Notes under the pieces: model-generated
The model's database searches: none
What the model saw: only the letters and a program-made list of their open reading frames with translations
What the model was told of the DNA's origin: nothing
Assembly: GCA_030427965.1 (NCBI GenBank)
Contig: JAUICD010000026.1
Span: forward strand, 1-44,103
From: Bdellovibrionia bacterium
GTDB taxonomy: Bacteria > Bdellovibrionota > Bdellovibrionia > Bdellovibrionales > JAUICD01
Reading direction: 5' to 3'
DNA: 44,103 nucleotides
Made by a program: the position numbers and the translations under genes
Part shown: piece by piece, positions 1-7,526 of the stretch
Layout: the number at the start of each line of letters is the position of its first letter
How positions within the stretch are numbered: position 1 is the first letter of the stretch

Positions 1-1010
1 GTGGGCTTTTTTTTACAGCACTTCAACATGTGGTAAATGCTGGGTGGAGCGTAACGGTTCGACGGTTGGCTGAATCTATGACTTCCTTTTTGCCATTTGC
101 ATTTGCTTTAACAATTGTCTTGATTGTTTTTGGAGCTTACTCACTTTATGAGTGGCTGCATGCTGATGTTGTTGCTAAAGATGCGCTTCTTCAACATAAA
201 GCGAGCTATCTAAATATGAAGTTTTTTGCAGGTAGGACAATTGCCTTTTTTGCGGGCTGGATGTTTTTAGCAAAAATTCTTGTGGGGAACTCACTTGCTC
301 AAGACAAAGATGGGGATGAGTCACGAACTTTACGAAATGGGAAGTGGTCGATTGGATTTTTGATCTTTTTTGCCCTGACTTACTCTCTTTACAGTGTTGA
401 TTTTTTAATGAGCCTACATCCGCATTGGTTTTCTACAATTTTTGGTGTGTATACCTTTGCAGGTCTTTTTCAGTCCTCCTTGGCATTTATAGTTTTGCTC
501 AGTGTATGGATGATTAAAAAGGGGTTGGTGAATGGGTTGATTGATGACAATCACCTTCATGATTTGGGCAAACTTCTTTTTGCTTTTACAGTATTTTATG
601 CCTATATCGCATTTTCACAATTCATGTTGATTTGGTATGCAAACCTTCCTGAGGAAACAATCTTTTTTGTTCACCGGGCGCATGGTGGTTGGATGGCTGT
701 GAGTTACTCACTCCTACTGCTAAAGTTTATTGTTCCATTTATTGTACTTCTTCCTCGTGGTTCAAAAAGAAAGGCTGAAACATTGGTTCCTGTCGCATGT
801 CTCTTGCTTATCATGCAGTATGTAGACATCTATTGGTTGGTTTATCCAAATTTCAATGAGAGCCAACCGGAGTTTGGGTTTATGGAAATTGGAATGTTTG
901 TCGGCTTTTTAGGTGTGTTTCTTTTTGCTGTAACACGGTTTTTGAACCGAAATTCAATTGTTCCTTTGAAGGATCCAAGAATCCACGAAGCTCTTCATCA
1001 TCATATTTAA
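1..1010 (+). CDS. actF: Alternative complex III integral membrane subunit ActF, 5' partial
   Basis: The reading frame is open from the first bases of the window (GLFFTALQHVVNAGWS...), so the true start lies upstream and the ATG at 30 is internal. The product is a polytopic membrane protein with about eight hydrophobic segments. It carries the HPHWFSTIFGVYTFAG signature typical of ActC/ActF, the NrfD-like subunits of the quinol:cytochrome c/cytochrome oxidase alternative complex III. The GWSV segment near the visible N-terminus and its likely place at the end of an act operon favour ActF over ActC. ACIII replaces the bc1 complex, oxidising quinol in the cytoplasmic membrane. The C-terminus (residues ALHHHI) is intact. 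The next gene starts 27 bases downstream. Confidence 0.8.
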   Translation, partial: GLFFTALQHVVNAGWSVTVRRLAESMTSFLPFAFALTIVLIVFGAYSLYEWLHADVVAKDALLQHKASYLNMKFFAGRTIAFFAGWMFLAKILVGNSLAQDKDGDESRTLRNGKWSIGFLIFFALTYSLYSVDFLMSLHPHWFSTIFGVYTFAGLFQSSLAFIVLLSVWMIKKGLVNGLIDDNHLHDLGKLLFAFTVFYAYIAFSQFMLIWYANLPEETIFFVHRAHGGWMAVSYSLLLLKFIVPFIVLLPRGSKRKAETLVPVACLLLIMQYVDIYWLVYPNFNESQPEFGFMEIGMFVGFLGVFLFAVTRFLNRNSIVPLKDPRIHEALHHHI

Positions 1011-1037
1011 TTGGAAATTTACTGGGGGAGGTCGATT

Positions 1038-1487
1038 ATGAGAGGGATTTTTTTAACCATCATACTGGTCTTTGGTGCAGGTTGCGGGAAACCAACTCCT
1101 GCAAATGACTCTAATGACGAAAATAAATTTGGTGGTGGAGCAAGAAATCCTGATTCTTTTTATGCTAAAAATTTAATGCGTACGTCTTGGTGTAGGGACT
1201 ACTTTATTGAGAGTCGTCGCTATGAGGAAAGATATTTATTTGATAGGTCTGGTGGCTTTTCCTTTAAAGTTTTTGCACTCTCAAATGGCGGAAGGCGAGG
1301 CTCTGCAATTGAAAATACAAGGGGAAGTTGGGGCCTAGATAAACAAGAGCTTCGTATAAAAGTAGGAAACAGCAAGCTCCTGATGCGTGTGACGGAGGAT
1401 CCCGATTTCCCTAATGATATAGATCGAGGGTGTTTGTTTGACTCTGAGGCGCCAAGTGATTGCATTGAGATTTATTCATGCAGTTGA
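1038..1487 (+). CDS. Small exported lipoprotein, function unknown
   Basis: 149 residues from the ATG at 1038, which follows a GGGGAGG ribosome-binding site. An ATG at 1011 in the same frame has no such site. The N-terminus (MRGIFLTIILVFGAGC) is a short signal peptide ending in a lipobox-like GAGC, so Cys16 would be the lipidated residue. A Pro/Asn/Asp-rich linker follows, then a globular part with GSWGLDKQELRIKV, resembling the small beta-rich lipocalin-like modules of many lipoproteins, and further cysteines near the C-terminus (GCLFD, DCIEIYSCS). No family is recognised. It overlaps the next gene by 10 bases, so the two are probably co-translated. Confidence 0.65.
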   Translation: MRGIFLTIILVFGAGCGKPTPANDSNDENKFGGGARNPDSFYAKNLMRTSWCRDYFIESRRYEERYLFDRSGGFSFKVFALSNGGRRGSAIENTRGSWGLDKQELRIKVGNSKLLMRVTEDPDFPNDIDRGCLFDSEAPSDCIEIYSCS

Positions 1488-1996
1488 AATTTCCTTTCCT
1501 TGTTTTCTTTTCTCTTCATTTGCTTTTTCTGCCAGCTCATTCAATGGATCTTGATATCGGAACAGGAATGTCAGGTGTGACAGGGGGAAATGGCCGAGTT
1601 GTTCCTGGAATTTACGGGGCATTGGTGATGGATTCGATCACAGTCACTGCTTTTTCAACTGGTGTTTCAAGCTACTATTACTATCACTCAGCCTATTATC
1701 TAGGTTTGCTTTTCAATTGGAAGCCAGAAGGAAAGTTTCTATGGGGAGAGATAATAACTGGATTTGGAGTTGGAACTCAGTATTCTCATCGTGGGTTTCG
1801 TGACGGAGATTCGACTTCACAGGCAGATGATTATTCGTTGGGACCTGCTTTTCGTACGACATGGCAAGCGTTGGGACCGATGTTCATTGGACTGGATGCT
1901 CTATTGGGGTTGCCGATAACAAATGGTGTTATTGGGCCTGCATTTGCTTTTAATTTTCAAGATTTTGTAATTCTATCAATTGGTGCAAAGCTGTGA
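1478..1996 (+). CDS. Exported outer-membrane-like protein
   Basis: 172 residues. Residues 1-22 form a Sec signal peptide (hydrophobic run ending LPAHS). The mature part alternates Gly/aromatic-rich short strands (SYYYYHSAYYLGLLF, GFGVGTQYS, FAFNFQDFVILSIGAKL), as in small beta-barrels or other outer-membrane proteins. No family is recognised. It starts inside the preceding lipoprotein gene and its stop overlaps the start of the next gene by four bases (GTGA). These overlaps suggest one translationally coupled set of exported proteins. The barrel call rests on composition only. Confidence 0.55.
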   Translation: MQLKFPFLVFFSLHLLFLPAHSMDLDIGTGMSGVTGGNGRVVPGIYGALVMDSITVTAFSTGVSSYYYYHSAYYLGLLFNWKPEGKFLWGEIITGFGVGTQYSHRGFRDGDSTSQADDYSLGPAFRTTWQALGPMFIGLDALLGLPITNGVIGPAFAFNFQDFVILSIGAKL

Positions 1997-2376
1997 GTCG
2001 ATTCGCACTTTTGCTTTTATTTACACTTGTTTTGCTCCCTCATAAAGGTCATTCAGATATTTCAACTTATGTAGGGGTTGGGCAAAACTTTACTTTTCCT
2101 TCTACGGTACGAATAGGGTTTGCGGATTGGGAGGTAGGGCTTTTAAATGGTGGAACCCTTGGTGGAGTGAAGAATTTTTTTAAAGGCTCTTCGTTGTATA
2201 TGTCTTTTGGTTTTGGTCTCGACTTAAGCTCAACCACTCCTGCGTTTGTTGGTGCAGGGGGATTTGCTTGGAGTTGGTTTTGGGGCTTACACCTTCGAGG
2301 GGAGTTGTTTTACCAAATGACAGTTTTAAGTACGAGTGGAGCTGGTGGGCAGCTTGGACTCTGGTGGGTGTTTTGA
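1993..2376 (+). CDS. Small exported outer-membrane-like protein
   Basis: 127 residues from a GTG start that overlaps the previous stop (GTGA). A signal peptide covers about residues 1-21 (ALLLLFTLVLLPHKGHS). The mature chain is Gly-rich with alternating hydrophobic strands (STYVGVGQNFTF, SLYMSFGFGLDL) and ends in Phe (GLWWVF), as many beta-barrel proteins do for BAM recognition. Its composition and size resemble the upstream neighbour at 1478, so the pair may form or decorate one outer-membrane structure. Function unknown. Confidence 0.5.
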   Translation: MSRFALLLLFTLVLLPHKGHSDISTYVGVGQNFTFPSTVRIGFADWEVGLLNGGTLGGVKNFFKGSSLYMSFGFGLDLSSTTPAFVGAGGFAWSWFWGLHLRGELFYQMTVLSTSGAGGQLGLWWVF

Positions 2377-2390
2377 GTTGAGGAAAATAT

Positions 2391-3041
2391 ATGTATAAAG
2401 TTTTGAGTTTTGTGTTTTTAATTGCATTGTCCTTAGGGTTTCGCACTAAGGGGTCAAAGCATCTTTGGAACATCGACAAAGACGACCCAATACTGTGGGT
2501 AGAATTTGAAGATCGTGAAGACGACATTGAGGATGATCTGGATTCAGAAGATTCAGCAGAAGGTTTTGCGGACTTTGATGAGCTTGCAACTAAAATTTTA
2601 GATGAATACAATGACATTGAAGGCTCTTATCTTGAGCTAAAAGACGTGGATCAAGATCCAGACTATGATGAAGATGAGGCTGAAGACCGTACGATCACAA
2701 TCAAAATTGGAAGCCCATCTGGTGCGGCCTCAGGTGGAGAGGCATTTATTGAAAATGATGATGATGGTAAGTGGGTGGGATGCAAAATTAAAATTTTAGA
2801 AAGTGCATTGGAATCTGCATCAAACTATAAGGGGCTTATTTTACATGAAATTGGACATTGTTTGGGATTGAAACACGCCCAAGAGTCCATCCATGCTATT
2901 ATGTCTTATTTTTCAGATTCAGAAATTACAGAGCTCCAGATTGATGACAAGATGGGGATTGTTTTTCTCTATCCCGAAGACAAGTCTAAGTCTCGTGAGG
3001 ACTTTACTTTTGGCTTAGGGTGTGGGTTCCGGGGTGATTGA
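2391..3041 (+). CDS. Exported matrixin-like (M10-type) zinc metalloprotease
   Basis: 216 residues with an N-terminal hydrophobic signal (about residues 4-17). The zinc-binding site HEIGHCLGLKH is at residues 152-162 and fits HExxHxxGxxH of metzincins. It is followed by a Met-turn (AIMSYF, Met171) at the distance expected for matrixins. Residues about 38-100 are extremely acidic (EFEDREDDIEDDLDSEDS and more), which could be a propeptide, a calcium-binding segment or a linker. Catalytic residues are intact, so it should be active outside the cytoplasm. It follows the two outer-membrane-like genes by 14 bases. Substrate unknown. Digestion of prey or environmental protein is a reasonable guess. 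Confidence 0.75.
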   Translation: MYKVLSFVFLIALSLGFRTKGSKHLWNIDKDDPILWVEFEDREDDIEDDLDSEDSAEGFADFDELATKILDEYNDIEGSYLELKDVDQDPDYDEDEAEDRTITIKIGSPSGAASGGEAFIENDDDGKWVGCKIKILESALESASNYKGLILHEIGHCLGLKHAQESIHAIMSYFSDSEITELQIDDKMGIVFLYPEDKSKSREDFTFGLGCGFRGD

Positions 3042-3057
3042 ATGGAAGCTAGAGGCC

Positions 3058-3085
3058 TTGACAGACTGCGTATCTTTGGTAGACT
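3058..3085 (+). promoter_or_regulatory. Candidate sigma70-type promoter for thrS
   Basis: A perfect TTGACA (3058-3063) is followed 16 bases later by TAGACT (3080-3085), a 4/6 match to TATAAT. It is the only good promoter-like pair in the 127-base gap before thrS. Assigned by eye. Confidence 0.4.
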
Positions 3086-3168
3086 CAAACTATGAATTCC
3101 AAAAAACGTCAAATTTTTATGACCCAATCCCATACGATTCTTTCGTAATGCAATTGCAATTTTAATAG

Positions 3169-5106
3169 ATGTCAAAATTCAAAGTTATCCTACCTGATCA
3201 ATCTGAAAGATTATTTGATAAGAAACCGACGGTTTTAGATGTTGCTGAAGACATTGGACCTCGCCTTGCCAAAGACACTTTGGGTGGAGTGGTGAATGGT
3301 GAAGTTGTAGATCTTCGTTTTGAAATAGAGAGCAATTCGCAACTGGAGATTATTACCTACAAACATGACTTGGCGCCTGATGTGTACCGACATTCAGCAG
3401 CTCACATAATGGCCCAAGCCGTTCAAGAGATTTGGGATGATGTTCAAGTGACAATTGGCCCTGTGATTGAAGATGGTTTTTATTATGATTTCTATCGTGA
3501 AACCCCTTTTACTCCTGAGGATCTAGAGAAAATTGAAAAAAAGATGTCTGAAATTGTGAAAGCCGATATGGAAATCGTCAAAGAGGTTTGGTCTTCAGAA
3601 AGAGCAATAAAAACTTTTGAAGATATGGGTGAAAAATTTAAGGCAGAAATCATTCGAGATCTTCAAACAGAAGAAGTTTCTATTTATAGACAAGGGGAGT
3701 GGCTAGATTTGTGTCGTGGACCACATCTTCAAAGAACGGGACAACTCAAAGCATTTAAGCTTCTCTCTGTTGCGGGAGCTTATTGGCGTGGAGATGAGAA
3801 GAACGCTCAGCTTCAAAGGATCTATGCAACGGCTTGGCCTGATAATAAACAGTTAAAAGCTTATTTGAATCGTTTGGAAGAAGCGAAAAAGCGTGACCAC
3901 AGAAAACTCGGTAAAGAGTTGGGGTTGTTTCACTTTCATCAATATGCACCGGGCAGTCCATTTTTTACCCCCAAAGGGACTGTGATCTACAGTGAGCTTA
4001 CAAAGTATATTCAGCAACTTTATGTGAAGTATGGATACAAAGAGGTTATAACGCCTCAGATATTTGATGTTGAAATGTTTAAAACATCAGGACACTACGA
4101 CAACTTTGCTGAAAATATGTTTTTCACAGAACAAGAAGACCGTCAGTATGCAGTGAAACCTATGAATTGTCCTGGTCATTGTGTACTTTACTCAATGGAC
4201 ATGCATTCCTACAGAGAGTTGCCACTTAAAATTGCGGATTTTGGACGTCTTCACCGTTTTGAAAGAAGTGGCGCGCTTCATGGAATTACAAGAGTGCGCA
4301 CCATGTGCCAAGATGATGCCCATGTGTTTTGTACACCTGATCAGCTCTCAAGTGAGGTGACAAACTTTGTGAGCTTTTTAAATGAGGTTTATGACACTCT
4401 TGGGATGAACGATTTTGATGTTAAGATTGCGACACGTCCTGAAAAAAGAGTTGGTTCTGATGAAGAGTGGGATCGTAGTGAAAAAACATTGATGGATTCC
4501 TTTAAAGCTATGGATATTCCTTTTGAAATATCTCCGGGCGAGGGTGCTTTTTATGGCCCAAAGGTGGAGTTTCATGTTCGTGATGCGATTGGGCGATCGT
4601 GGCAACTTGGAACAATTCAATTGGATTTTAACATGCCTAAGAGTTTTGGTTTGGAATATGTAGGAGACGACAATTCTCCACACACACCGTTGATGCTTCA
4701 TCGTGCGATTCTGGGAACTTTAGAAAGATTTATTGGAGTTTATCTAGAACATCGAAGTGGACATTTGCCGACCTGGATGAGCCCAGAGCAAGTTTATATT
4801 CTAAATATTACGGATCGTCAAAATGCGTACTGTGAAGGACTTTCAGAGGAATTAAAATCAAAAGGTGTGCGTGTTCACTTTGACAATCGAAATGAAAAAC
4901 TTGGATTTAAAATTCGAGAAGCAAGATTAAAAAGAATCCCTTATATTTGTATTGTGGGAGACAATGAGGTGGAGACATCTCAAGTTTCTATACAAATGCG
5001 TGGGGGAGTTAAGAAAGATGGAATTCAAAGAGAGGAATTTGTAAATTCCTTGATAAAAGAAGTGGAAGGTCGACTTTTGGAGCCACTTCTATTAGAGAAA
5101 CCTTAA
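3169..5106 (+). CDS. thrS: Threonyl-tRNA synthetase
   Basis: 645 residues, the usual full length. Order: N-terminal TGS domain (1-65), editing domain beginning HSAAH (His75, His79), class II catalytic core with MNCPGHC (zinc cysteine) and motif 2 RLHRFERSG, then a C-terminal anticodon-binding domain. It charges tRNA-Thr and hydrolyses mischarged Ser-tRNA. A stop codon (TAG) directly precedes the ATG, which fixes the start. No Shine-Dalgarno sequence is visible before it, unlike the following genes. Two tiny upstream reading frames end just before it. It heads the conserved thrS-infC-rpmI-rplT order. Confidence 0.97.
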   Translation: MSKFKVILPDQSERLFDKKPTVLDVAEDIGPRLAKDTLGGVVNGEVVDLRFEIESNSQLEIITYKHDLAPDVYRHSAAHIMAQAVQEIWDDVQVTIGPVIEDGFYYDFYRETPFTPEDLEKIEKKMSEIVKADMEIVKEVWSSERAIKTFEDMGEKFKAEIIRDLQTEEVSIYRQGEWLDLCRGPHLQRTGQLKAFKLLSVAGAYWRGDEKNAQLQRIYATAWPDNKQLKAYLNRLEEAKKRDHRKLGKELGLFHFHQYAPGSPFFTPKGTVIYSELTKYIQQLYVKYGYKEVITPQIFDVEMFKTSGHYDNFAENMFFTEQEDRQYAVKPMNCPGHCVLYSMDMHSYRELPLKIADFGRLHRFERSGALHGITRVRTMCQDDAHVFCTPDQLSSEVTNFVSFLNEVYDTLGMNDFDVKIATRPEKRVGSDEEWDRSEKTLMDSFKAMDIPFEISPGEGAFYGPKVEFHVRDAIGRSWQLGTIQLDFNMPKSFGLEYVGDDNSPHTPLMLHRAILGTLERFIGVYLEHRSGHLPTWMSPEQVYILNITDRQNAYCEGLSEELKSKGVRVHFDNRNEKLGFKIREARLKRIPYICIVGDNEVETSQVSIQMRGGVKKDGIQREEFVNSLIKEVEGRLLEPLLLEKP

Positions 5107-5108
5107 CC

Positions 5109-5114
5109 AGGAGG
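5109..5114 (+). promoter_or_regulatory. Ribosome-binding site that decides the infC start
   Basis: A perfect AGGAGG lies 6 bases before ATA (5121) and 3 before ATT (5118), both in the infC frame. The first in-frame ATG is 60 bases further on, at 5178. No ATG, GTG or TTG in this frame lies between the thrS stop and 5178. This points to a rare AUA or AUU initiation codon. Confidence 0.75.
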
Positions 5115-5120
5115 AAGATT

Positions 5121-5765
5121 ATAAGACCGCGAAAAGGAAGAGGCCGAGGTAAGCCGGATAGAGATAGAGGCTTTCGAATGAACGATGAGATCCGCGCTCG
5201 AGAAGTTCGGGTGGTTGAAGATGATGGTGGAATGCTCGGAGTTATGTCTGTATCAGAAGCCATTCGGTTAGCCGAGGAAAAGGGTCTGGATTTGATTGAA
5301 GTGGCCCCTGATGCCAGTCCTCCAACGTGTAAAATCATGGATTATGGTAAGTACAAATATGAACAGAAGAAAAAAGAGAATGAGTCTCGTAAAAAACAGA
5401 CGGTGATTTCTGTTAAAGAAATTCAAATCCGCCCACGTACGGATTCTCACGACCTTGGGGTGAAGTTAAAGCACGCCCGTCGGTTTTTAGAGGGCGGAGA
5501 CAAGACAAAGATCACGATGCGTTTTCGTGGACGGGAGATGGCACACCAAGATATCGGACGAGAGCTTCTAAAAAAAGTCATGGAAGAGCTTAAGGATATT
5601 GGTATTGTGGAAGTGGCTCCTAAGATGGAAGGTCGACAGATGTTTGCGCTTGTGGCTCCGACCCCTGCTGTTTTGAAAGAAATTCAGAAAAAGAAGAAGG
5701 AAGAGGTAGCAAAAGCCAAAGCTGCTGCAGAGAAGCGACCTGAGGCGGAAAAAAGCGCAAATTAG
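5121..5765 (+). CDS. infC: Translation initiation factor IF-3 (non-AUG start)
   Basis: IF-3 blocks subunit joining and checks the start codon in the 30S P site. From the ATA at 5121 the protein is 214 residues: a very basic tail (RPRKGRGRGKPDRDRGF), the N-domain (EIRAREVRVV, MDYGKYKYEQKKK), then the C-domain (IQIRPRTDSHDLGVKLKHARRFL, KITMRFRGREM) and a charged Lys/Glu/Ala-rich end. The ATG at 5178 would remove the basic tail that precedes (I/M)N(G/D)EIRA in family members. An ATT at 5118 is the alternative start. Enteric infC starts with AUU and is autoregulated because IF-3 rejects poor start codons. The same control is inferred here. It is 14 bases from thrS. Confidence 0.9.
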   Translation: MRPRKGRGRGKPDRDRGFRMNDEIRAREVRVVEDDGGMLGVMSVSEAIRLAEEKGLDLIEVAPDASPPTCKIMDYGKYKYEQKKKENESRKKQTVISVKEIQIRPRTDSHDLGVKLKHARRFLEGGDKTKITMRFRGREMAHQDIGRELLKKVMEELKDIGIVEVAPKMEGRQMFALVAPTPAVLKEIQKKKKEEVAKAKAAAEKRPEAEKSAN

Positions 5766-5826
5766 ACTTGCTGCATTATATCTCTAAACTCTCCCAATCT
5801 AAGCGAATTATTCGTTTTCATTGGTG

Positions 5827-5886
5827 AACAAGTCGTGTTAAACCCAGTGACTCATGAGCTCATCGGGCCACAAAGTGTTTCTTGTT
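5827..5886 (+). promoter_or_regulatory. Possible L20 operator / leader structure before rpmI
   Basis: The 154-base gap between infC and rpmI is long for this packed cluster. It contains AACAAG (5827-5832) complementary to CTTGTT (5881-5886), enclosing the palindrome ATGAGCTCAT. In other bacteria ribosomal protein L20 binds a leader RNA in this position and represses rpmI-rplT. No specific L20 consensus was recognised, so this is a guess from position and pairing. Confidence 0.25.
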
Positions 5887-5919
5887 TGAGAGGCCGCCTT
5901 GTATGGGAAGGAGTCAAAA

Positions 5920-6114
5920 ATGAAAATGAAATCCCACTCTGGAGCGTCGAAGCGTTTCAAGAGTTTAAAAAGTGGAAAACTCAAGCGTAAGCAAAAAGGC
6001 AAACGCCACATTCTTGTCAACAAATCATCCAAGAGAAAAAGAAATTTAACGGGTACTGAGTATGTCAGCACTGTGGATGCAGATCGCGTGAAGCGCATGT
6101 TGAGAGGAGGGTAA
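5920..6114 (+). CDS. rpmI: 50S ribosomal protein L35
   Basis: 64 residues from the ATG at 5920, six bases after AAGGAG. A longer frame from 5899 adds seven unsupported residues. The sequence [13 protein letters not shown]...[14 protein letters not shown] is typical L35: very basic, with the conserved KxKxHxxAxKRF start and the HIL..KS.KRKR.L core. It sits in the usual infC-rpmI-rplT order and ends one base before rplT, so L20-mediated feedback on both genes is expected from family knowledge. Confidence 0.95.
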   Translation: MKMKSHSGASKRFKSLKSGKLKRKQKGKRHILVNKSSKRKRNLTGTEYVSTVDADRVKRMLRGG

Positions 6115-6115
6115 A

Positions 6116-6460
6116 ATGAGAGTTAAAGCCGGAATTACCCGAAGACGAAGACATAAAAAAGTTCTTGAAAGAGCCAGTGGTTATTACAGTGCCAATAGTC
6201 GGCAGTACAAAATTGCTGTAGAAAAAAATGATCGTGCACTTGTTTATGCATACCGAGATCGTAGAGTTAAAAAGCGTGAGATGCGAAGACTTTGGATTAT
6301 TCGTATCAATGCAGCAGCAAGACTCAATGGTACAACTTATAGCGCATTGATGAATGGCCTTAAGAGCAAAGGTATTGAGTTGGATCGCAAAACTCTTGCA
6401 GAACTTGCGGTTAACGACCCAAATGGTTTTGCAAACGTTGTCCAGCAAGCCGCAAAGTAA
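6116..6460 (+). CDS. rplT: 50S ribosomal protein L20
   Basis: 114 residues, normal L20 length. It begins [24 protein letters not shown] and carries the conserved [23 protein letters not shown] block of the long helical N-terminus that threads 23S rRNA during early 50S assembly. It follows rpmI after one base and is preceded by GAGGAGGG inside the rpmI 3' end. The mevalonate genes start only 25 bases downstream, with no terminator seen, so read-through into isoprenoid synthesis is likely. Confidence 0.97.
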   Translation: MRVKAGITRRRRHKKVLERASGYYSANSRQYKIAVEKNDRALVYAYRDRRVKKREMRRLWIIRINAAARLNGTTYSALMNGLKSKGIELDRKTLAELAVNDPNGFANVVQQAAK

Positions 6461-6485
6461 CCATCCATAAGCGTAAGGGCGGATC

Positions 6486-7526
6486 ATGGAACAGGAAACC
6501 ATTGATCGTTTTGAGCGGCGAAAAGCTGATCATATCGATCTTGCGCTAAAAACAGCAAATCAAGCTCAAGGCCTTTCTGGTCTTGAGCAAATCAAATTAC
6601 ACCATATCGCCTTACCAGAACTCAATATGGAAGATGTTTCCTTGGAGTGTGAAGTTTTAGGTAAGAAAAGAAAAACTCCATTTTTTGTGTGTGGAATGAC
6701 GGCTGGTCACCGAGGTGGTGTAAAGCTCAATCAAGTGATTGCCGGGGTCTGTGAGGAGCGTCAGTGGATCTTTGGTGTTGGAAGCCAGAGACGTCAGCTC
6801 TTTGATTCAAGTGCAGCAAATGAGTGGAAAGAAATTCGCGAAATTGCACCAACAACGACAATTATTGGAAATATCGGATTGAGCCAATTGATTGAAGTTG
6901 AGGTTTCTCAAGTGGAACGACTTGTTGAGTCATTAAGGGCTGATGCCCTAGTGGTTCACACTAACCCTCTTCAAGAGGTCATCCAACCTGAGGGGACTCC
7001 CTTTTTCAAAGGCGGAATCCGGGCTTTAGAAAATCTTATTTCATCTCTTTCAGTTCCAGTGCTGTTTAAAGAAACGGGGTGTGGGATCTCATATGATGTT
7101 GCACGTATGCTTACAGGACTTGGCTTGCAGGCAGTAGATGTGAGTGGGCTTGGTGGAACTCATTGGGGGCGAATTGAAGGCGAGCGCGCCCATAGGGATT
7201 CAATCTTTCATCGTGCGGCGCAAACCTATGCGGAATGGGGTATATCAACGGTTGATTCTGTCCTAAATTGCGTGGATTCTAAGTGTGATTTTGAAATATG
7301 GGCTTCAGGTGGTGTTCGAACAGGGCTTGATGCTGTGAAGTTGATAGCGCTTGGGGCATCTGCAGTGGGGTTTGCAAAGCCTGTTTTGGAAGCGGCTATT
7401 GATGGTAAAGAGCGGTTGAATGCCTTAATGGCAGCAATTGAATACGAAGCCCGAGTCGGTTTGTTTTGCACGGGGTGTGGTACTATTAGCGATATTCGGG
7501 GTCGACAGCCATGGAAAAAGATTTAG
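6486..7526 (+). CDS. fni: Type 2 isopentenyl-diphosphate delta-isomerase
   Basis: 346 residues. This FMN- and NADPH-dependent enzyme interconverts IPP and DMAPP and is unrelated to type 1 Idi. Family motifs are present in order: RRKADHI near the N-terminus, FVCGMTAGH, GVGSQR, NPLQEVIQPEG, FKETGCGIS, DVSGLGGTHW.RIE and ASGGVRTGLD (flavin phosphate site), followed by GFAKPVL. It opens the mevalonate run and overlaps mvaA by 16 bases. Type 2 isomerases commonly accompany bacterial mevalonate operons. The frame is intact. Confidence 0.95.
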   Translation: MEQETIDRFERRKADHIDLALKTANQAQGLSGLEQIKLHHIALPELNMEDVSLECEVLGKKRKTPFFVCGMTAGHRGGVKLNQVIAGVCEERQWIFGVGSQRRQLFDSSAANEWKEIREIAPTTTIIGNIGLSQLIEVEVSQVERLVESLRADALVVHTNPLQEVIQPEGTPFFKGGIRALENLISSLSVPVLFKETGCGISYDVARMLTGLGLQAVDVSGLGGTHWGRIEGERAHRDSIFHRAAQTYAEWGISTVDSVLNCVDSKCDFEIWASGGVRTGLDAVKLIALGASAVGFAKPVLEAAIDGKERLNALMAAIEYEARVGLFCTGCGTISDIRGRQPWKKI

